The notes: generated by a model from the letters alone, not told the origin. Shown: positions 1-9,997, numbered from the stretch's first letter. The stretch is 64,000 nt of DNA from Paracoccus indicus (GCF_003056335.1 NZ_PYWA01000005.1:62001-126000); one strand, 5' to 3'. Numbers and translations are program-made.

Positions 1-2244
1 TCCGATATCGCCGCTGGTTTCGCCCCGGAAGGTGCGATGCCCGTCCACCCTTGGCAATGGGCGCGGCTGCGCGACGATCCTCAGGTCCGGCAATGGCTGG
101 ATCAGGGCCGCATCCGGGTGCTGGACCACCACGGCCCCGACATGCAGGCCACGGCATCACTGCGCACGCTGGCCGACCGTGACGGCGGCGACCACCTGAA
201 ACTGGCGCTTGGGGTCGGGGTCACATCCTCGGTCCGCGATCTGGTGCCTTGGTCGGTGGGCGTCGCGCCCGCGATCTCGGGGTGGCTGATGCGGGTGGTG
301 GAAAGCGACCCGGCGCTGGCGGATCTGACCATCCTGCCCGAACATGGCGCGGCCATCGTGGGGCGTGACGTGATCGGCGGGCGTCTTGCCGCCATCCGCC
401 GCAGCCCGCCGCCCGAAGATGCCGTGCCACTGTCGATGCTGTCGCTGCGCGACCCCGATGGCCGCGCGGTCATAGCGCCTTGGCTGGAACGCCACGAAGC
501 GCGGGCCTGGGTCGCGCAGCTGCTGGCCGTTCTGCGCCCCCTTTGGCACCTGATGACCCATCACGGCATCGCGCTGGAGGCGCATGGCCAGAACATGCTG
601 ATCCGGCAGGACGACGGCTGGCCCACGGGCCTCGTCGCCCGCGATTTCAGCGAAAGCCTAGAATACGTCCCGCATCTGCTGGCCCGCCCCGACCTGATGC
701 CGGATCTTGCCGCGATCGAGCCTGCGATGGCCGACGCCCCTGACGGCACCTATCACCGCATGGGCGCTGCCACCGATCTGCGCGATCTGGTGATGGATTG
801 CCTCGTCACGCATGTGCTGTCCGATCTGTCGGACCTGCTGCACCGCGACGGCACCCTGCCCGAGGCCGACTTCTGGGCCATGGCACGCCTCGTCCTGCGC
901 CCTGCGCCGGGCTTTGGCACCGACGATCACACCTATCCCGCCGAAAGCCTTGCCGCGCGCCTGCTGGGCGTGACGGCGACCCACCCTGCCCCCAACCCGC
1001 TGAGGACTGCTGAACCGATGGCCGATCTCTTTTACCTGGACGACCGACCTGTGGACCCGAAGGATCCCGCCCTGCCCGATCTGATGCAGGGCCGCGACCC
1101 CGAACGCAGCCGGATCGCGCTGCATATGTCGAACAAGGCCACATGCCTGTCGCACATCCTGCGGCTGCGGGATGCCGGGGCATCCTGCTATCCGGTCCAC
1201 CCCGAGACGCCCGCCGAACAGGCCCGCCAGCTGGCATTGCGGGCGGGCTGCAATGCCATCGCCGATGATGCGGGCATCTCCGATCTGGGGCAGGATGCGC
1301 CCCATGTTCCCGGTGGCGTCCTGATCCAGACCAGCAGCGGCACCACCGGCACCCCCAAGGTCATCGCTCGCAGCTGGGCCGCCATCCGCACCGAGATCGA
1401 GGCCTATATCGCCGCCTTCCCGCAGGCCGCCGACATGACGCCGGTCATCGCCGCGCCGATAACCCATTCCTATGGGCTGATCGCGGGGGTAATGGTGGCG
1501 CAGGCCCGCGGGCATCGGCCCGTGGTTCTGGACAGCGCCAACCCCAAGGCCATCCTGCGCCACCTGAAAGCGGTGGACCGCCCCCTGCTCTATGCCGCGC
1601 CGCCGCTGCTGCACATCCTGTCGCGCTTTGCGGGCAAGGGCGGGCTGCATGCAGTCATGTCCTCGGGGACGGTGTTGCCGCAGGGGTGGTTCGACGACAT
1701 CAAGAACGCCTGCGGCCACCTGTTCCAGCAATACGGCTGCTCCGAGGCAGGCTGCGTCGCCATCGCCGCCGCCCCCGTCAGCCCGCAGGACATGGGCCAC
1801 CCTTTGCCGCATGTGCGGATCACGGCGGGGCAGGACAGCCCCGGTCCGGTGGTCATCGAAGGCACGGGCGATGACATCGCCACCGGCGATCTGGGCATCA
1901 TCGACGACCGTGGCCACCTGATCTATGCGGGCCGCGCCGCCGAGGTGATCGACGTGGCGGGCGTCAACGTCTATCCCGACCAGATCGAGGCCGCCGCCAT
2001 GGCCCTGCCCGCCGTCCGCGACGCCGTGGCCTTCGCCATCCCCGACCCGACCGCCACGCAGCGTCCGGCGCTGGCCTTCGTCGGCGAGATCACCCCCGAG
2101 GCGCTGGACGCCCATCTGGCGGCGACCCTCTCGCCCCGCCAGCGCCCCGCACGCCTGATCCCGATGGACCGCCTGCCGCGCGGCGCGAACGGCAAGATCG
2201 CCCGCCGCGATCTGGCCGCCACATTGACCGAGGTGCCCGCATGA
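1..2244 (+). CDS. NIS siderophore synthetase fused to aryl-AMP ligase (AsbB-AsbC-like), 5' end outside window
   Basis: The reading frame is open from base 1, so the gene starts upstream. The first ~335 residues are the C-terminal half of an IucA/IucC (NIS) synthetase: the HPWQ motif is at window residues 16-19 and the FhuF-like EAHGQN segment near residue 197. NIS enzymes join citrate carboxyls to amines such as spermidine. From about residue 345 the chain becomes an AMP-binding ligase: P-loop SSGTTGTPK near 445, YGCSEAG near 578 and the C-terminal NGKIAR catalytic-lysine motif near 729. In the petrobactin pathway AsbC adenylates 3,4-dihydroxybenzoate and loads it on AsbD. The stop overlaps the next ATG (ATGA), which indicates translational coupling to the AsbD/E-like gene. 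In Bacillus asbB and asbC are separate genes, so this is a fusion. The exact product (petrobactin or an analogue) is inferred from the downstream genes. Confidence 0.85.
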   Translation, partial: SDIAAGFAPEGAMPVHPWQWARLRDDPQVRQWLDQGRIRVLDHHGPDMQATASLRTLADRDGGDHLKLALGVGVTSSVRDLVPWSVGVAPAISGWLMRVVESDPALADLTILPEHGAAIVGRDVIGGRLAAIRRSPPPEDAVPLSMLSLRDPDGRAVIAPWLERHEARAWVAQLLAVLRPLWHLMTHHGIALEAHGQNMLIRQDDGWPTGLVARDFSESLEYVPHLLARPDLMPDLAAIEPAMADAPDGTYHRMGAATDLRDLVMDCLVTHVLSDLSDLLHRDGTLPEADFWAMARLVLRPAPGFGTDDHTYPAESLAARLLGVTATHPAPNPLRTAEPMADLFYLDDRPVDPKDPALPDLMQGRDPERSRIALHMSNKATCLSHILRLRDAGASCYPVHPETPAEQARQLALRAGCNAIADDAGISDLGQDAPHVPGGVLIQTSSGTTGTPKVIARSWAAIRTEIEAYIAAFPQAADMTPVIAAPITHSYGLIAGVMVAQARGHRPVVLDSANPKAILRHLKAVDRPLLYAAPPLLHILSRFAGKGGLHAVMSSGTVLPQGWFDDIKNACGHLFQQYGCSEAGCVAIAAAPVSPQDMGHPLPHVRITAGQDSPGPVVIEGTGDDIATGDLGIIDDRGHLIYAGRAAEVIDVAGVNVYPDQIEAAAMALPAVRDAVAFAIPDPTATQRPALAFVGEITPEALDAHLAATLSPRQRPARLIPMDRLPRGANGKIARRDLAATLTEVPA

Positions 2245-3470
2245 ACCAGCCCGCCCGCATCGCCTCGCCCGAGGCCGTCCTGAGCACCATCAAAGGCATC
2301 CTTGCAGGTCCCATGGCCAACCCCCGCATGGCCGCCTTCGGCCCCGAGGCGCGTCTTGGCCACGATCTGGGGCTGGATTCCGTCGCCCTGATGACGCTGA
2401 TGCTGCATCTGGACGAAGCCGGGATCGAGATGGCCGAGGATACCTTCGACCGCGCCCCCGGCATGACGGTCCTGGCGCTGGCGCAGGCCTTGGCTGGCGT
2501 CGCCCCGGCCGAGGAAGAGCCGCTGGACATCAAGGTTCACTGCGTCGTCAGCTGCCTCTCGCAGGCGTTGAAGGACAAGGGCGGCATCGATCACCGGCCG
2601 CTCTATATCGGGCTGTGGGACGGGCAGGTCGTCGTCGATGACCGGATGCGCCTGTCCTATCACGCGCAGGACATCGACCACGGCTTCTATCTGGACTGGG
2701 CACAGCGGCTGTTCGGGCTGCGGGTGACGCGGTGGTATGACGATGCCGCCCCCAAGGCCGACAATCTGATGCGCCTTCAGGATCTGCTGGCCGATTGGCG
2801 GCCCGGCACCTATGTCATGCCGATGGTGGACATGTTCCTGCTGCCGACCCGCGACAACAAGTTCGCCCAGGACCCCTTCCCCCATTACGCCCTGCTTGAA
2901 CCGACCGCCGATCCCGCCACCTTGATGATGCGCGACCCCGATTTTCGGTGGGAGGGTCCGGTCCCCGCCACCGACCTGCGCGCGGCCTTCCTGCGCGACA
3001 GCGTCGCGGGGGGCTATGTCTTCGACAATGCCGATGCCCATCCCGCCAGCGACGCCGATATTCAGGCCATCTTCGCGGCGACCTTCGATCCCGATACCGT
3101 CCCGCTGATCGAGGCGATGCGCCGGATCGTGCAGGCGCATGCCACCTTCCTGCCCCGCGCCGACCTTGAAAGCGCGCTGCGCGAACTGCCGGTCATCGCA
3201 ATCCGCAAATACGCCTATGAACATGCGCTGGCGATCTTCGGCGATATCGAGGGTGCGGATTACGACGCCTTCGAGGAATGCTGCGACCGGATCGCGGCGC
3301 TGCACGGTGGGTTGAACGCCGCCCATCTGCGGGCCGTCGCCTATGCCCGTGGCGGCAGCGCCGAGGATCTGGCCCGCGTCATGGCCGATCTGGACGCGCT
3401 GAGCACGCTGGAACGCGGCATCAAGGCCACCGTGGCCGAATGGCACGCCCGCTGGCGGGACGGCCTGTGA
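2241..3470 (+). CDS. Aryl carrier protein fused to petrobactin condensing enzyme (AsbD-AsbE-like)
   Basis: The protein has 409 residues. Residues ~10-85 form an acyl-carrier domain with the phosphopantetheine site GLDSVALM (Ser47). Residues ~95-405 resemble AsbE (DUF6005), the enzyme that transfers 3,4-dihydroxybenzoyl from the carrier to spermidine or a citryl-spermidine intermediate; segments such as LSYHAQDIDHGFYLDW and NKFAQDPFPHYALLE fit that family. AsbD (~90 aa) and AsbE (~330 aa) are separate in Bacillus, and the length here equals their sum. The start ATG overlaps the upstream stop by 4 nt and the stop shares one base with the next ATG, so three genes are tightly coupled. AsbE identity is recalled from family knowledge, not searched. 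Confidence 0.8.
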   Translation: MNQPARIASPEAVLSTIKGILAGPMANPRMAAFGPEARLGHDLGLDSVALMTLMLHLDEAGIEMAEDTFDRAPGMTVLALAQALAGVAPAEEEPLDIKVHCVVSCLSQALKDKGGIDHRPLYIGLWDGQVVVDDRMRLSYHAQDIDHGFYLDWAQRLFGLRVTRWYDDAAPKADNLMRLQDLLADWRPGTYVMPMVDMFLLPTRDNKFAQDPFPHYALLEPTADPATLMMRDPDFRWEGPVPATDLRAAFLRDSVAGGYVFDNADAHPASDADIQAIFAATFDPDTVPLIEAMRRIVQAHATFLPRADLESALRELPVIAIRKYAYEHALAIFGDIEGADYDAFEECCDRIAALHGGLNAAHLRAVAYARGGSAEDLARVMADLDALSTLERGIKATVAEWHARWRDGL

Positions 3471-4270
3471 TGCGGGTCCACGCCTGTTCCGTCGCGCTGA
3501 GGCATACCGAGGTCTCGGCGCAGGATCTGGCCCAACAGGTGCTGGGCGCGGGCTTCGACGGGGTCGAGATCTGGGCACCCCATGCTGAGCGCATGGCCGA
3601 TGACTGGGCCGCCCTGCCGCTGCGCCCCGTCGTGCCGATGCTGTCGGGCTATCTGCCGTTGGGCACCCCTGCCTTCGACCGCGATCAGGCACGACGGCTG
3701 GTCGCGCTGACGGCCCGCTGGAAGGCTCCGCGCCTGCGGCTGTTCGCGGGAGGCCTTGGGTCGGCGGATGCCAGCGCCGATGATCGCAGCGCCATCCTGC
3801 GCGATCTGCGCGCGGTGGCCGATATGGCGCAGGACCACGGCATCCGCATTGCGATCGAGACGCATCCCGGGACGCTGGCCGACAGGCTGCCCGCGACGCT
3901 GGCGCTGATGGAACAGATGGACCACCCCGCCATCGGGCTGAACGTCGATATCCTGCATGTCTGGGAGGGCGGCGCCGACCCCTTGGCCGCCCTGCCCGCA
4001 CTGGTGCCCCATCTGTTGCATCTGCACCTGAAGAACGTGACGGGCCGCGACAGGCTTGGGGTCTTTGCACCGGGCAATATCCACGACCCGCAAGGCAGCC
4101 GCGACGGCATCTGTCCGTTGTTCGACGGCGTGCTGGATTACGATGCTATCCTGCGCGCCCTGCCCGGTGATGCCGATGCCTCGCTGGAGTGGTTCGGACC
4201 TGCGCCCATGGCAGTGATGCGGGCCGATCTGGCACGGATCAGGCAGAGGATGACCCGCAAAGCTGCCTGA
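3470..4270 (+). CDS. asbF: 3-dehydroshikimate dehydratase, AsbF-like
   Basis: A 266-residue TIM-barrel protein of the sugar phosphate isomerase/epimerase (AP endonuclease 2-like) superfamily. AsbF converts 3-dehydroshikimate to 3,4-dihydroxybenzoate, the catechol unit of petrobactin. Visible metal-site-like segments are AIETHPG, NVDILHV, LHLHLKN and the C-terminal LEWFGP. The start at 3470 (TGATG overlap with the preceding stop) gives a length close to Bacillus AsbF (~280 aa); a longer open frame upstream only shadows the preceding gene. It is the last gene before a strong hairpin terminator. The superfamily also contains hydroxypyruvate isomerases and inosose dehydratases, so the call rests largely on its place after the ligase/carrier genes. 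Confidence 0.8.
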   Translation: MRVHACSVALRHTEVSAQDLAQQVLGAGFDGVEIWAPHAERMADDWAALPLRPVVPMLSGYLPLGTPAFDRDQARRLVALTARWKAPRLRLFAGGLGSADASADDRSAILRDLRAVADMAQDHGIRIAIETHPGTLADRLPATLALMEQMDHPAIGLNVDILHVWEGGADPLAALPALVPHLLHLHLKNVTGRDRLGVFAPGNIHDPQGSRDGICPLFDGVLDYDAILRALPGDADASLEWFGPAPMAVMRADLARIRQRMTRKAA

Positions 4271-4275
4271 AAAAC

Positions 4276-4307
4276 AAAGGGGCCCGGCAAACCGCCGGGC
4301 CCCCTTT
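4276..4307. terminator. Bidirectional intrinsic terminator between siderophore operon and receptor
   Basis: A perfect 10-bp stem (GGGGCCCGGC / GCCGGGCCCC) with a 5-nt loop, flanked by AAA on the left and TTT on the right. It lies between the convergent asbF-like gene and the TonB-receptor gene and could serve both strands. Confidence 0.85.
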
Positions 4308-4324
4308 CGCTTGCATGCCGTCTT

Positions 4325-6265
4325 TCAGAAACGAACCTGCGCGGACAGGCCGATGCTGCGGCCCGGCTCTTTCTGACCCAGCACTTCCGCAAAATCGCCG
4401 CCATAGCTGGCGCGATCGATGTAGTCGCGGTCGAAGAGGTTGTTGACCTCGGCCCGCAGCGTCAGGTTGTCGTATTGCGCAGGCTCGTATTCGGCGAAGA
4501 CGTCGACGACGGTATATCCCGGCCAATCGGCCGAGGCATCGACCCCCACGCCGTCCTCGTCCAGCGTGTGCTGGATGACGCCGCCCAGTTCCAGACCGGC
4601 CATGACCTGATGGCGCGCCTCCAGCGTCAGGATGCGGCCCGGCACGGTGCCGAGGTCCAGCAGGTCATAGGTGGTCGCATCGCCGCCATCGACCTCTACA
4701 TCGGTGTCACTATAGCGCAACGTGGCATAGCCGCCGACCCAGTCCTGACGCGCCGACAGACGGAAGCCCTTGGATTCGACGTCATGCACGGCCAGCTTCT
4801 TGCGGGCGTCGTTCAGGCGGGTGCGGAACAGCTCGGCTCCCAAGGTCGTGTCGCCGGTGGTCCATTCGGCCCCCAGGACGACGTTGTGGGCGCGAGTGTG
4901 GCGCAGGTCGTCGTAGGCATCAGCCGTTTCGTAAGCCTCATAGAGGTCATAGACCGCGGCCAGCGGAGTGCCCCCGAAGACGGTAGAATAGGCGGCGTTC
5001 AAGGCCAGCGCGTCGGTGGCGTGCCATGTAAGGGCGGCATTGGCGCTGGCGCCCTCGGTGTCGACGGACTGACCGCCTGCGCCGGTGAAGCGGTTCCAGT
5101 CATAGCGCAGACCGGCGCTGTAATCGAACTGGCCATGCGTGCCACGCGCCTGCGCGAAGGCACCGGTATTGGTCACATCCTCGCGGAAGCTGCCTGCGGC
5201 CCCACGGAAGACGCCCTCGTAGGTCGCCTTGCTGCGGGCATGATCCAGACCCGCCGTGACATCCATCGTGCCAAGGGCAAAGTGGTTCTGCGCCTTGATG
5301 GTCAGCGTGTCGGCATCGCCCTGGTTGAAATCGCCAGAATAGCTGCCGTCGGTGTTCAGATCATAGGTGTCCAGATCGCTGCGGGACTGGGTGACAAGAA
5401 ACTCGGGGTCGAACAGCCCGTCGGCAGACAGGCGGCGCAGGTTCAGGGTTTGGGTCGTCTGCTTCAGCGCATAGCGGCGCGCCTCGTTCGTGCGACCGAC
5501 CACTCCGCCAAGGTTGGCGCGATAGGGGCGCAGGGCGTCGTCCTGCACCTGAAGGGCGCCGAATTCGGCCCGCCAGTCGCCCATCTCGGCGCCCAGCTTC
5601 AGGGCATAGCTGTTCAGATCCGCGCCGGTGTGATCGACATTGTCGCCCGCGCCGTCCTCATAGTCATTGCCCGTGGCGCGCTTGGCATAGACCAGCGCAT
5701 CGATCGGACCCTGACGACCATAGAGCGTCACCGACCCCTCGGTCGTATCGCCGTTCGAGGCATAGCCGGTGCTGACCTGTCCGCCATAGGTCTGGCCGTC
5801 CTCCAGCATGTCCAGCGCGGATTTCGTCTCGTAGGCGATACTGCCCGCCAGGGCGCCAAAGCCCGCATCCGCAGGGGCCACGCCCGCATCGACGCGGGCG
5901 GCCTTCAGCAGGCCCGGGTCGATGACATTGGTGCCGGTGTGGTGGAACATGCGGTTGTTCTGCGCGGCGCCATCGACGGTCACGGCCAGCTGCTGCTGAT
6001 CGATGCCGTTGACGAAGACGCGTTCGGTCAATGCGATGCCACCGCCGACGATGACACTGGGTTCGGCACGAAAGACATCCTTCATGGTGCCATTGCGGGC
6101 ATCCTCCAGCTGATCGGCCGTGACGGCGACCTGGCTGGCGGCATCCGCATCGGCCTGAAGCACGATGGGCTTCAGGACGACGGGGTCGGTCGCGGTCTGC
6201 GCGGTTGCGATTGCGGGAAGGAAGGCAGTGCCAAGCAAAAGCGCTGCCATGCTGTGTCTGGGCAT
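4325..6265 (-). CDS. TonB-dependent outer-membrane receptor (probable ferric siderophore)
   Basis: A 646-residue outer-membrane receptor. The start at 6265 is chosen because it begins a signal peptide (MPRHSMAALLLGTAFLPAIATAQ region) and has a GGAGA Shine-Dalgarno 7-8 nt upstream; the frame extends 35 codons further without a signal-like sequence. The plug domain (~40-170) contains EPSVIVGGG and VFVNGIDQQQLAVTVDG, and the protein ends in an aromatic residue (QVRF), typical of beta-barrel porins. Position, convergent with the petrobactin-type operon, suggests uptake of the cognate ferric siderophore through TonB-ExbBD. Plug features also recall heme/haemoglobin receptors, so the ligand is inferred from context only. 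I saw no convincing Fur or RirA operator in the 132 bp upstream. Confidence 0.85.
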   Translation of the reverse strand: MPRHSMAALLLGTAFLPAIATAQTATDPVVLKPIVLQADADAASQVAVTADQLEDARNGTMKDVFRAEPSVIVGGGIALTERVFVNGIDQQQLAVTVDGAAQNNRMFHHTGTNVIDPGLLKAARVDAGVAPADAGFGALAGSIAYETKSALDMLEDGQTYGGQVSTGYASNGDTTEGSVTLYGRQGPIDALVYAKRATGNDYEDGAGDNVDHTGADLNSYALKLGAEMGDWRAEFGALQVQDDALRPYRANLGGVVGRTNEARRYALKQTTQTLNLRRLSADGLFDPEFLVTQSRSDLDTYDLNTDGSYSGDFNQGDADTLTIKAQNHFALGTMDVTAGLDHARSKATYEGVFRGAAGSFREDVTNTGAFAQARGTHGQFDYSAGLRYDWNRFTGAGGQSVDTEGASANAALTWHATDALALNAAYSTVFGGTPLAAVYDLYEAYETADAYDDLRHTRAHNVVLGAEWTTGDTTLGAELFRTRLNDARKKLAVHDVESKGFRLSARQDWVGGYATLRYSDTDVEVDGGDATTYDLLDLGTVPGRILTLEARHQVMAGLELGGVIQHTLDEDGVGVDASADWPGYTVVDVFAEYEPAQYDNLTLRAEVNNLFDRDYIDRASYGGDFAEVLGQKEPGRSIGLSAQVRF

Positions 6266-6397
6266 GGGTCGTCTCCATCGGGGTGCGGGAACGGCTGGCG
6301 ATGGCGACGAGGCGCGCGGGCTTGCTGATAGGATCGTCTTAGTGGCAATGCCCCGCTGTGTTAAGTGCATTTTTGCAGGTGGCCGATCTTGCAGACC

Positions 6398-7330
6398 CTA
6401 GACCATGGCGGCCTCGGCTTCGGCCACGGCCAGATCCGCCAGCTGCATGATCGCCTCGCGGGTTTCGGCCACGGCGATGAAGCGACCGTTGTGGCAGAAC
6501 TTGGCGCCCTTGACGCCCGAGGCTTCCTCCAGCGCCTCGTCGGTCAGGCCGGCCCATGCGGCGGGCAGATCGGCGCGCAGGTCGAAACCGTCCTCGGCCA
6601 GGCGGATGCCGGTCAGGGTCCACCCGTCCGAGCGCGGCGTCGCCACGAACAGCAGGTGATCCGCCCCGGCCTTCAGCACCGCCGAGCGGAAGGGCATGCC
6701 CATCGGCAGCTCCAGCACCCTGCCCTCGCCCGCGGCCTCGATGGCGGCCATCACCATGGATTCCGCGCGCAGCTTGGAGGCCTTGCGGTGAATGCGGGCC
6801 TCGACGAAGGCGCGGGCGATCTGAAGGGCTGCGTGGAAGGCGCGGTCGTCGGCGTCGGGCGACTGGTCGTCGAAGACGGGCTTCAGGCTTTCCAGCAGCG
6901 CGGGCAGCGTCAGGTCCGACAGCATCGGCCCCGCGGTGGATGTGGCCAGTACGCCGTTGTCGACCAAGTCGATGGGCAGCACGAAGCCCTGATCGAAGGA
7001 CCGGAAAACATCGGCGCGGTGATCCTCGGGGATGTCCAGCGCGGCCAGGTAATCCATGCCGAAGTGGCGCCAGACCAGCCCGAAGGAGCTGAGCGGCTGA
7101 CCATCCTCGCGCAGCGGCGCGTCGGGCTGGTGGTGGTCGAAGATCATGCGGTCGGCATCATGGTCGCGGCCCACGTCATAGATGACGCGCCCCTCGGCCG
7201 GGGTGGTCAGGTCGCGGTCGCGGGTGCGGATCACCGCAGCCTCGGGGAACAGCCGGGTCAGGATGACGCTGGACAGCAGTTCATCGGCATGAAACGCGCC
7301 GGAGTGGGTGACAAGCTGAGTGACGGTCAT
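6398..7330 (-). CDS. MYG1 family protein (DHH-like metal-dependent hydrolase)
   Basis: A 310-residue member of the MYG1/UPF0160 family, related to DHH phosphoesterases. The N-terminus (THSGAFHADELLSSVILTRL) carries the His and Asp of the family's metal site; further acidic/His motifs are IYDVGRDHD and DHHQPDAP, and VDLVDNGV follows near 125-135. Human and yeast MYG1 are 3'-5' RNA exonucleases in nucleus/mitochondria; bacterial members have no settled role. It stands alone between the receptor gene (132 bp) and the ABC operon (115 bp). Confidence 0.85.
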   Translation of the reverse strand: MTVTQLVTHSGAFHADELLSSVILTRLFPEAAVIRTRDRDLTTPAEGRVIYDVGRDHDADRMIFDHHQPDAPLREDGQPLSSFGLVWRHFGMDYLAALDIPEDHRADVFRSFDQGFVLPIDLVDNGVLATSTAGPMLSDLTLPALLESLKPVFDDQSPDADDRAFHAALQIARAFVEARIHRKASKLRAESMVMAAIEAAGEGRVLELPMGMPFRSAVLKAGADHLLFVATPRSDGWTLTGIRLAEDGFDLRADLPAAWAGLTDEALEEASGVKGAKFCHNGRFIAVAETREAIMQLADLAVAEAEAAMV

Positions 7331-7445
7331 GGGATCGGTCTTTCGGGTCTGGCGCGTGGGCGCGATGAAACGGCATCACCGCCCGGACCTTCAGGACCGG
7401 ACGGCGTTTGCGCGGCTCTTAGCGCGAAACGGAGGGTGATCTCAA

Positions 7446-8198
<753 letters not shown>

Positions 8199-8201
8199 GG
8201 C

Positions 8202-9089
8202 TTACAGCCCTCCGGGCAAGTCGGTGTCGGCATGGGGCATCAGGGTTTCCCCGTCGCGCCAGCTGTCCTGACGCTGCAGCACCGGCAGGCGATCCACCGG
8301 CGCCTCCAGCCGCGGCAGGCTCGACAGCAGCCCTTGCGTATAGGGGTGACGCGCCTTGTGCAGATCGCGCGCCGCCAGCGTTTCAACGATGCGCCCGGCA
8401 TACATGATCAGCACGCGGTCGCAGAACTGTGCCACAAGGTTCAGGTCGTGGCTGACGAAGATCAGCCCCATGCCCCGGTCGCGCACCAGCCGGTCCATGA
8501 TGTTCAACACCTCGGTCCGGACCGAGACGTCCAAGGCGCTGGTCGGTTCGTCCGCGATCAGGATGCGCGGATCGGGGGCCAGCATCATGGCGATCATAAT
8601 GCGCTGACCCATGCCGCCCGATACCTCGTGCGGATAGGCGTTCATGACGCGTTCGGGGTCGCGGATCTGCACGGCCTCCAGCATTTCCAGCGCCTTCTGG
8701 CGGGCGGCGTCGCGGGGGGCCTTGGCGTGCAGGCGATAGGCTTCGATGATCTGCTGGCCGACGGTCATCACGGGGTTCAGGCTGAACTTGGGATCCTGCA
8801 TGACCATGCTGATGCGCCCGCCGCGGATCTGGCGCATCTGTCGGTCGGGCAGGTTCAGGATCGACTGCCCCTCCAGCGTCATCGAGGTCGCGGTGACCTG
8901 ACCGGGGGGGCGGACCAGGCCCAGGATGGCGCGGCCCGTCATCGACTTGCCGCTGCCGGATTCACCCACCACGCCTAGGCGTTCGCGGCCCAGATCGAAG
9001 CTGACCCCGCGCACGGCCTGAAAGCTGCCCTGACGGGTCGGGAAGGTCACGCGCAGGTCGCGCACCGACAGAAGGGGGGCGTCGGTCAT
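8202..9089 (-). CDS. Peptide/opine-type ABC transporter ATP-binding protein (DppD-like)
   Basis: A 295-residue ABC ATPase with Walker A GESGSGKS at 42-49, signature VSGGMGQR, Walker B LIADEPTSALDV and a switch His in FVSHDLNLV. The C-terminal extension after ~240 (HKARHPYTQGLLSSLPRLE) is the oligo_HPY region characteristic of peptide/nickel importers. The signature reads SGGMGQR instead of the common SGGQRQR, a variation that does occur in this subfamily. Its start overlaps the stop of the upstream permease by 4 nt. It pairs with the shorter ATPase at 7446-8198. Confidence 0.9.
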   Translation of the reverse strand: MTDAPLLSVRDLRVTFPTRQGSFQAVRGVSFDLGRERLGVVGESGSGKSMTGRAILGLVRPPGQVTATSMTLEGQSILNLPDRQMRQIRGGRISMVMQDPKFSLNPVMTVGQQIIEAYRLHAKAPRDAARQKALEMLEAVQIRDPERVMNAYPHEVSGGMGQRIMIAMMLAPDPRILIADEPTSALDVSVRTEVLNIMDRLVRDRGMGLIFVSHDLNLVAQFCDRVLIMYAGRIVETLAARDLHKARHPYTQGLLSSLPRLEAPVDRLPVLQRQDSWRDGETLMPHADTDLPGGL

Positions 9090-9997
9090 GACTTGTCTCC
9101 TTTCGGATCAAGGACGTCACGCAGCCCGTCGCCCAGCAGGTTGAAAGCGATCGAGACGGTGAAGATCGCCAGGCCCGGCATGGCCGCGACCCACCAGAAA
9201 TCCAGGATATAGGTCCGCCCGTCCGAGATCATCGCCCCCCATTCCGGCATCGGCGGCTGCGCGCCAAGGCCCAGAAAGCCCAGCCCCGCGGCCGAGAGGA
9301 TGATCCCTGCCATATCCAGCGCCACCCGCACGATCAGCGAACTGACGCAAAGGGGCCAGATATGCCGGATCAGTAGGCGCAGGCGACCGGCCCCCTGCAG
9401 GCGTGCGGCGGCGATGAAATCGGCGTGGCGGATGGTCAGTGTCTCGGCCCTTGCCAGACGGGCATAGGGGGGCCAGGCGGTCAGCGCCAGCGCCAGCACC
9501 GCGTTGCCGATGCTGGGACCAAGTGCCGCCACGAAGGCCAGCGCCAGAATCAACTTGGGAAAGGCCAGGAAGATGTCGGTCACGCGCATCAGCACCTGAT
9601 CGACCCAACCGCCTGCAAAGCCTGCGACGGTGCCGATGAACAGCCCGATGATCGGCGCGATCAGCGCCACGGTGCCCACGATGAAGAGCGTAATCCGCGA
9701 CCCGTGGATCAGGCGGGACATGATATCGCGCCCAAGCCCGTCGGTGCCCAGCCAATGGGCCGCCGATGGGGGCTGCAACCGCGCGCCCAGATCCTGCGCA
9801 TAGGGGCTCTGCGGCGCCAGCAGCGGTGCAAAGATCGCCATGCCGATCAGCAGGACCAGGATGATCAGCCCCACCATGGCCAGCTTGTTCGACCGGAAGG
9901 TCAGCCAGCCCTGATAGATGGCCCCAAGACGCGCCTGCCTGCGGGTTTGGGGGGCGTCCGACAGCAGCCAGTCGCGACGGGATATGGTGTTGCTCAT
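9086..9997 (-). CDS. Peptide/opine-type ABC transporter permease (DppC-like)
   Basis: A 303-residue inner-membrane permease. Cytoplasmic N-terminus, first membrane segment (~40-60, LAMVGLIILVLLIGMAIFAPLL), the DppC-type periplasmic LGTDGLGRDIMSRLIHGSR motif near 85-105, then about five more helices. The EAA loop carries ARAETLTIRHADFIAAARLQGAG, the contact for the ATPases. It overlaps the second permease by 4 nt and the following ATPase by 4 nt, so the operon is translationally coupled. Confidence 0.92.
   Translation of the reverse strand: MSNTISRRDWLLSDAPQTRRQARLGAIYQGWLTFRSNKLAMVGLIILVLLIGMAIFAPLLAPQSPYAQDLGARLQPPSAAHWLGTDGLGRDIMSRLIHGSRITLFIVGTVALIAPIIGLFIGTVAGFAGGWVDQVLMRVTDIFLAFPKLILALAFVAALGPSIGNAVLALALTAWPPYARLARAETLTIRHADFIAAARLQGAGRLRLLIRHIWPLCVSSLIVRVALDMAGIILSAAGLGFLGLGAQPPMPEWGAMISDGRTYILDFWWVAAMPGLAIFTVSIAFNLLGDGLRDVLDPKGDKS

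Noticed and set aside
4475..6328. 617-codon frame on the plus strand
   Set aside because: Antisense to the TonB receptor; composition (Gly/Arg/Gln/His-rich) and lack of motifs show it is a GC-rich shadow.
7381..7420. GTCCGG-rich stretch between MYG1 and the ABC operon, considered as a terminator
   Set aside because: The repeated segments are direct, not inverted, so no stable stem forms.
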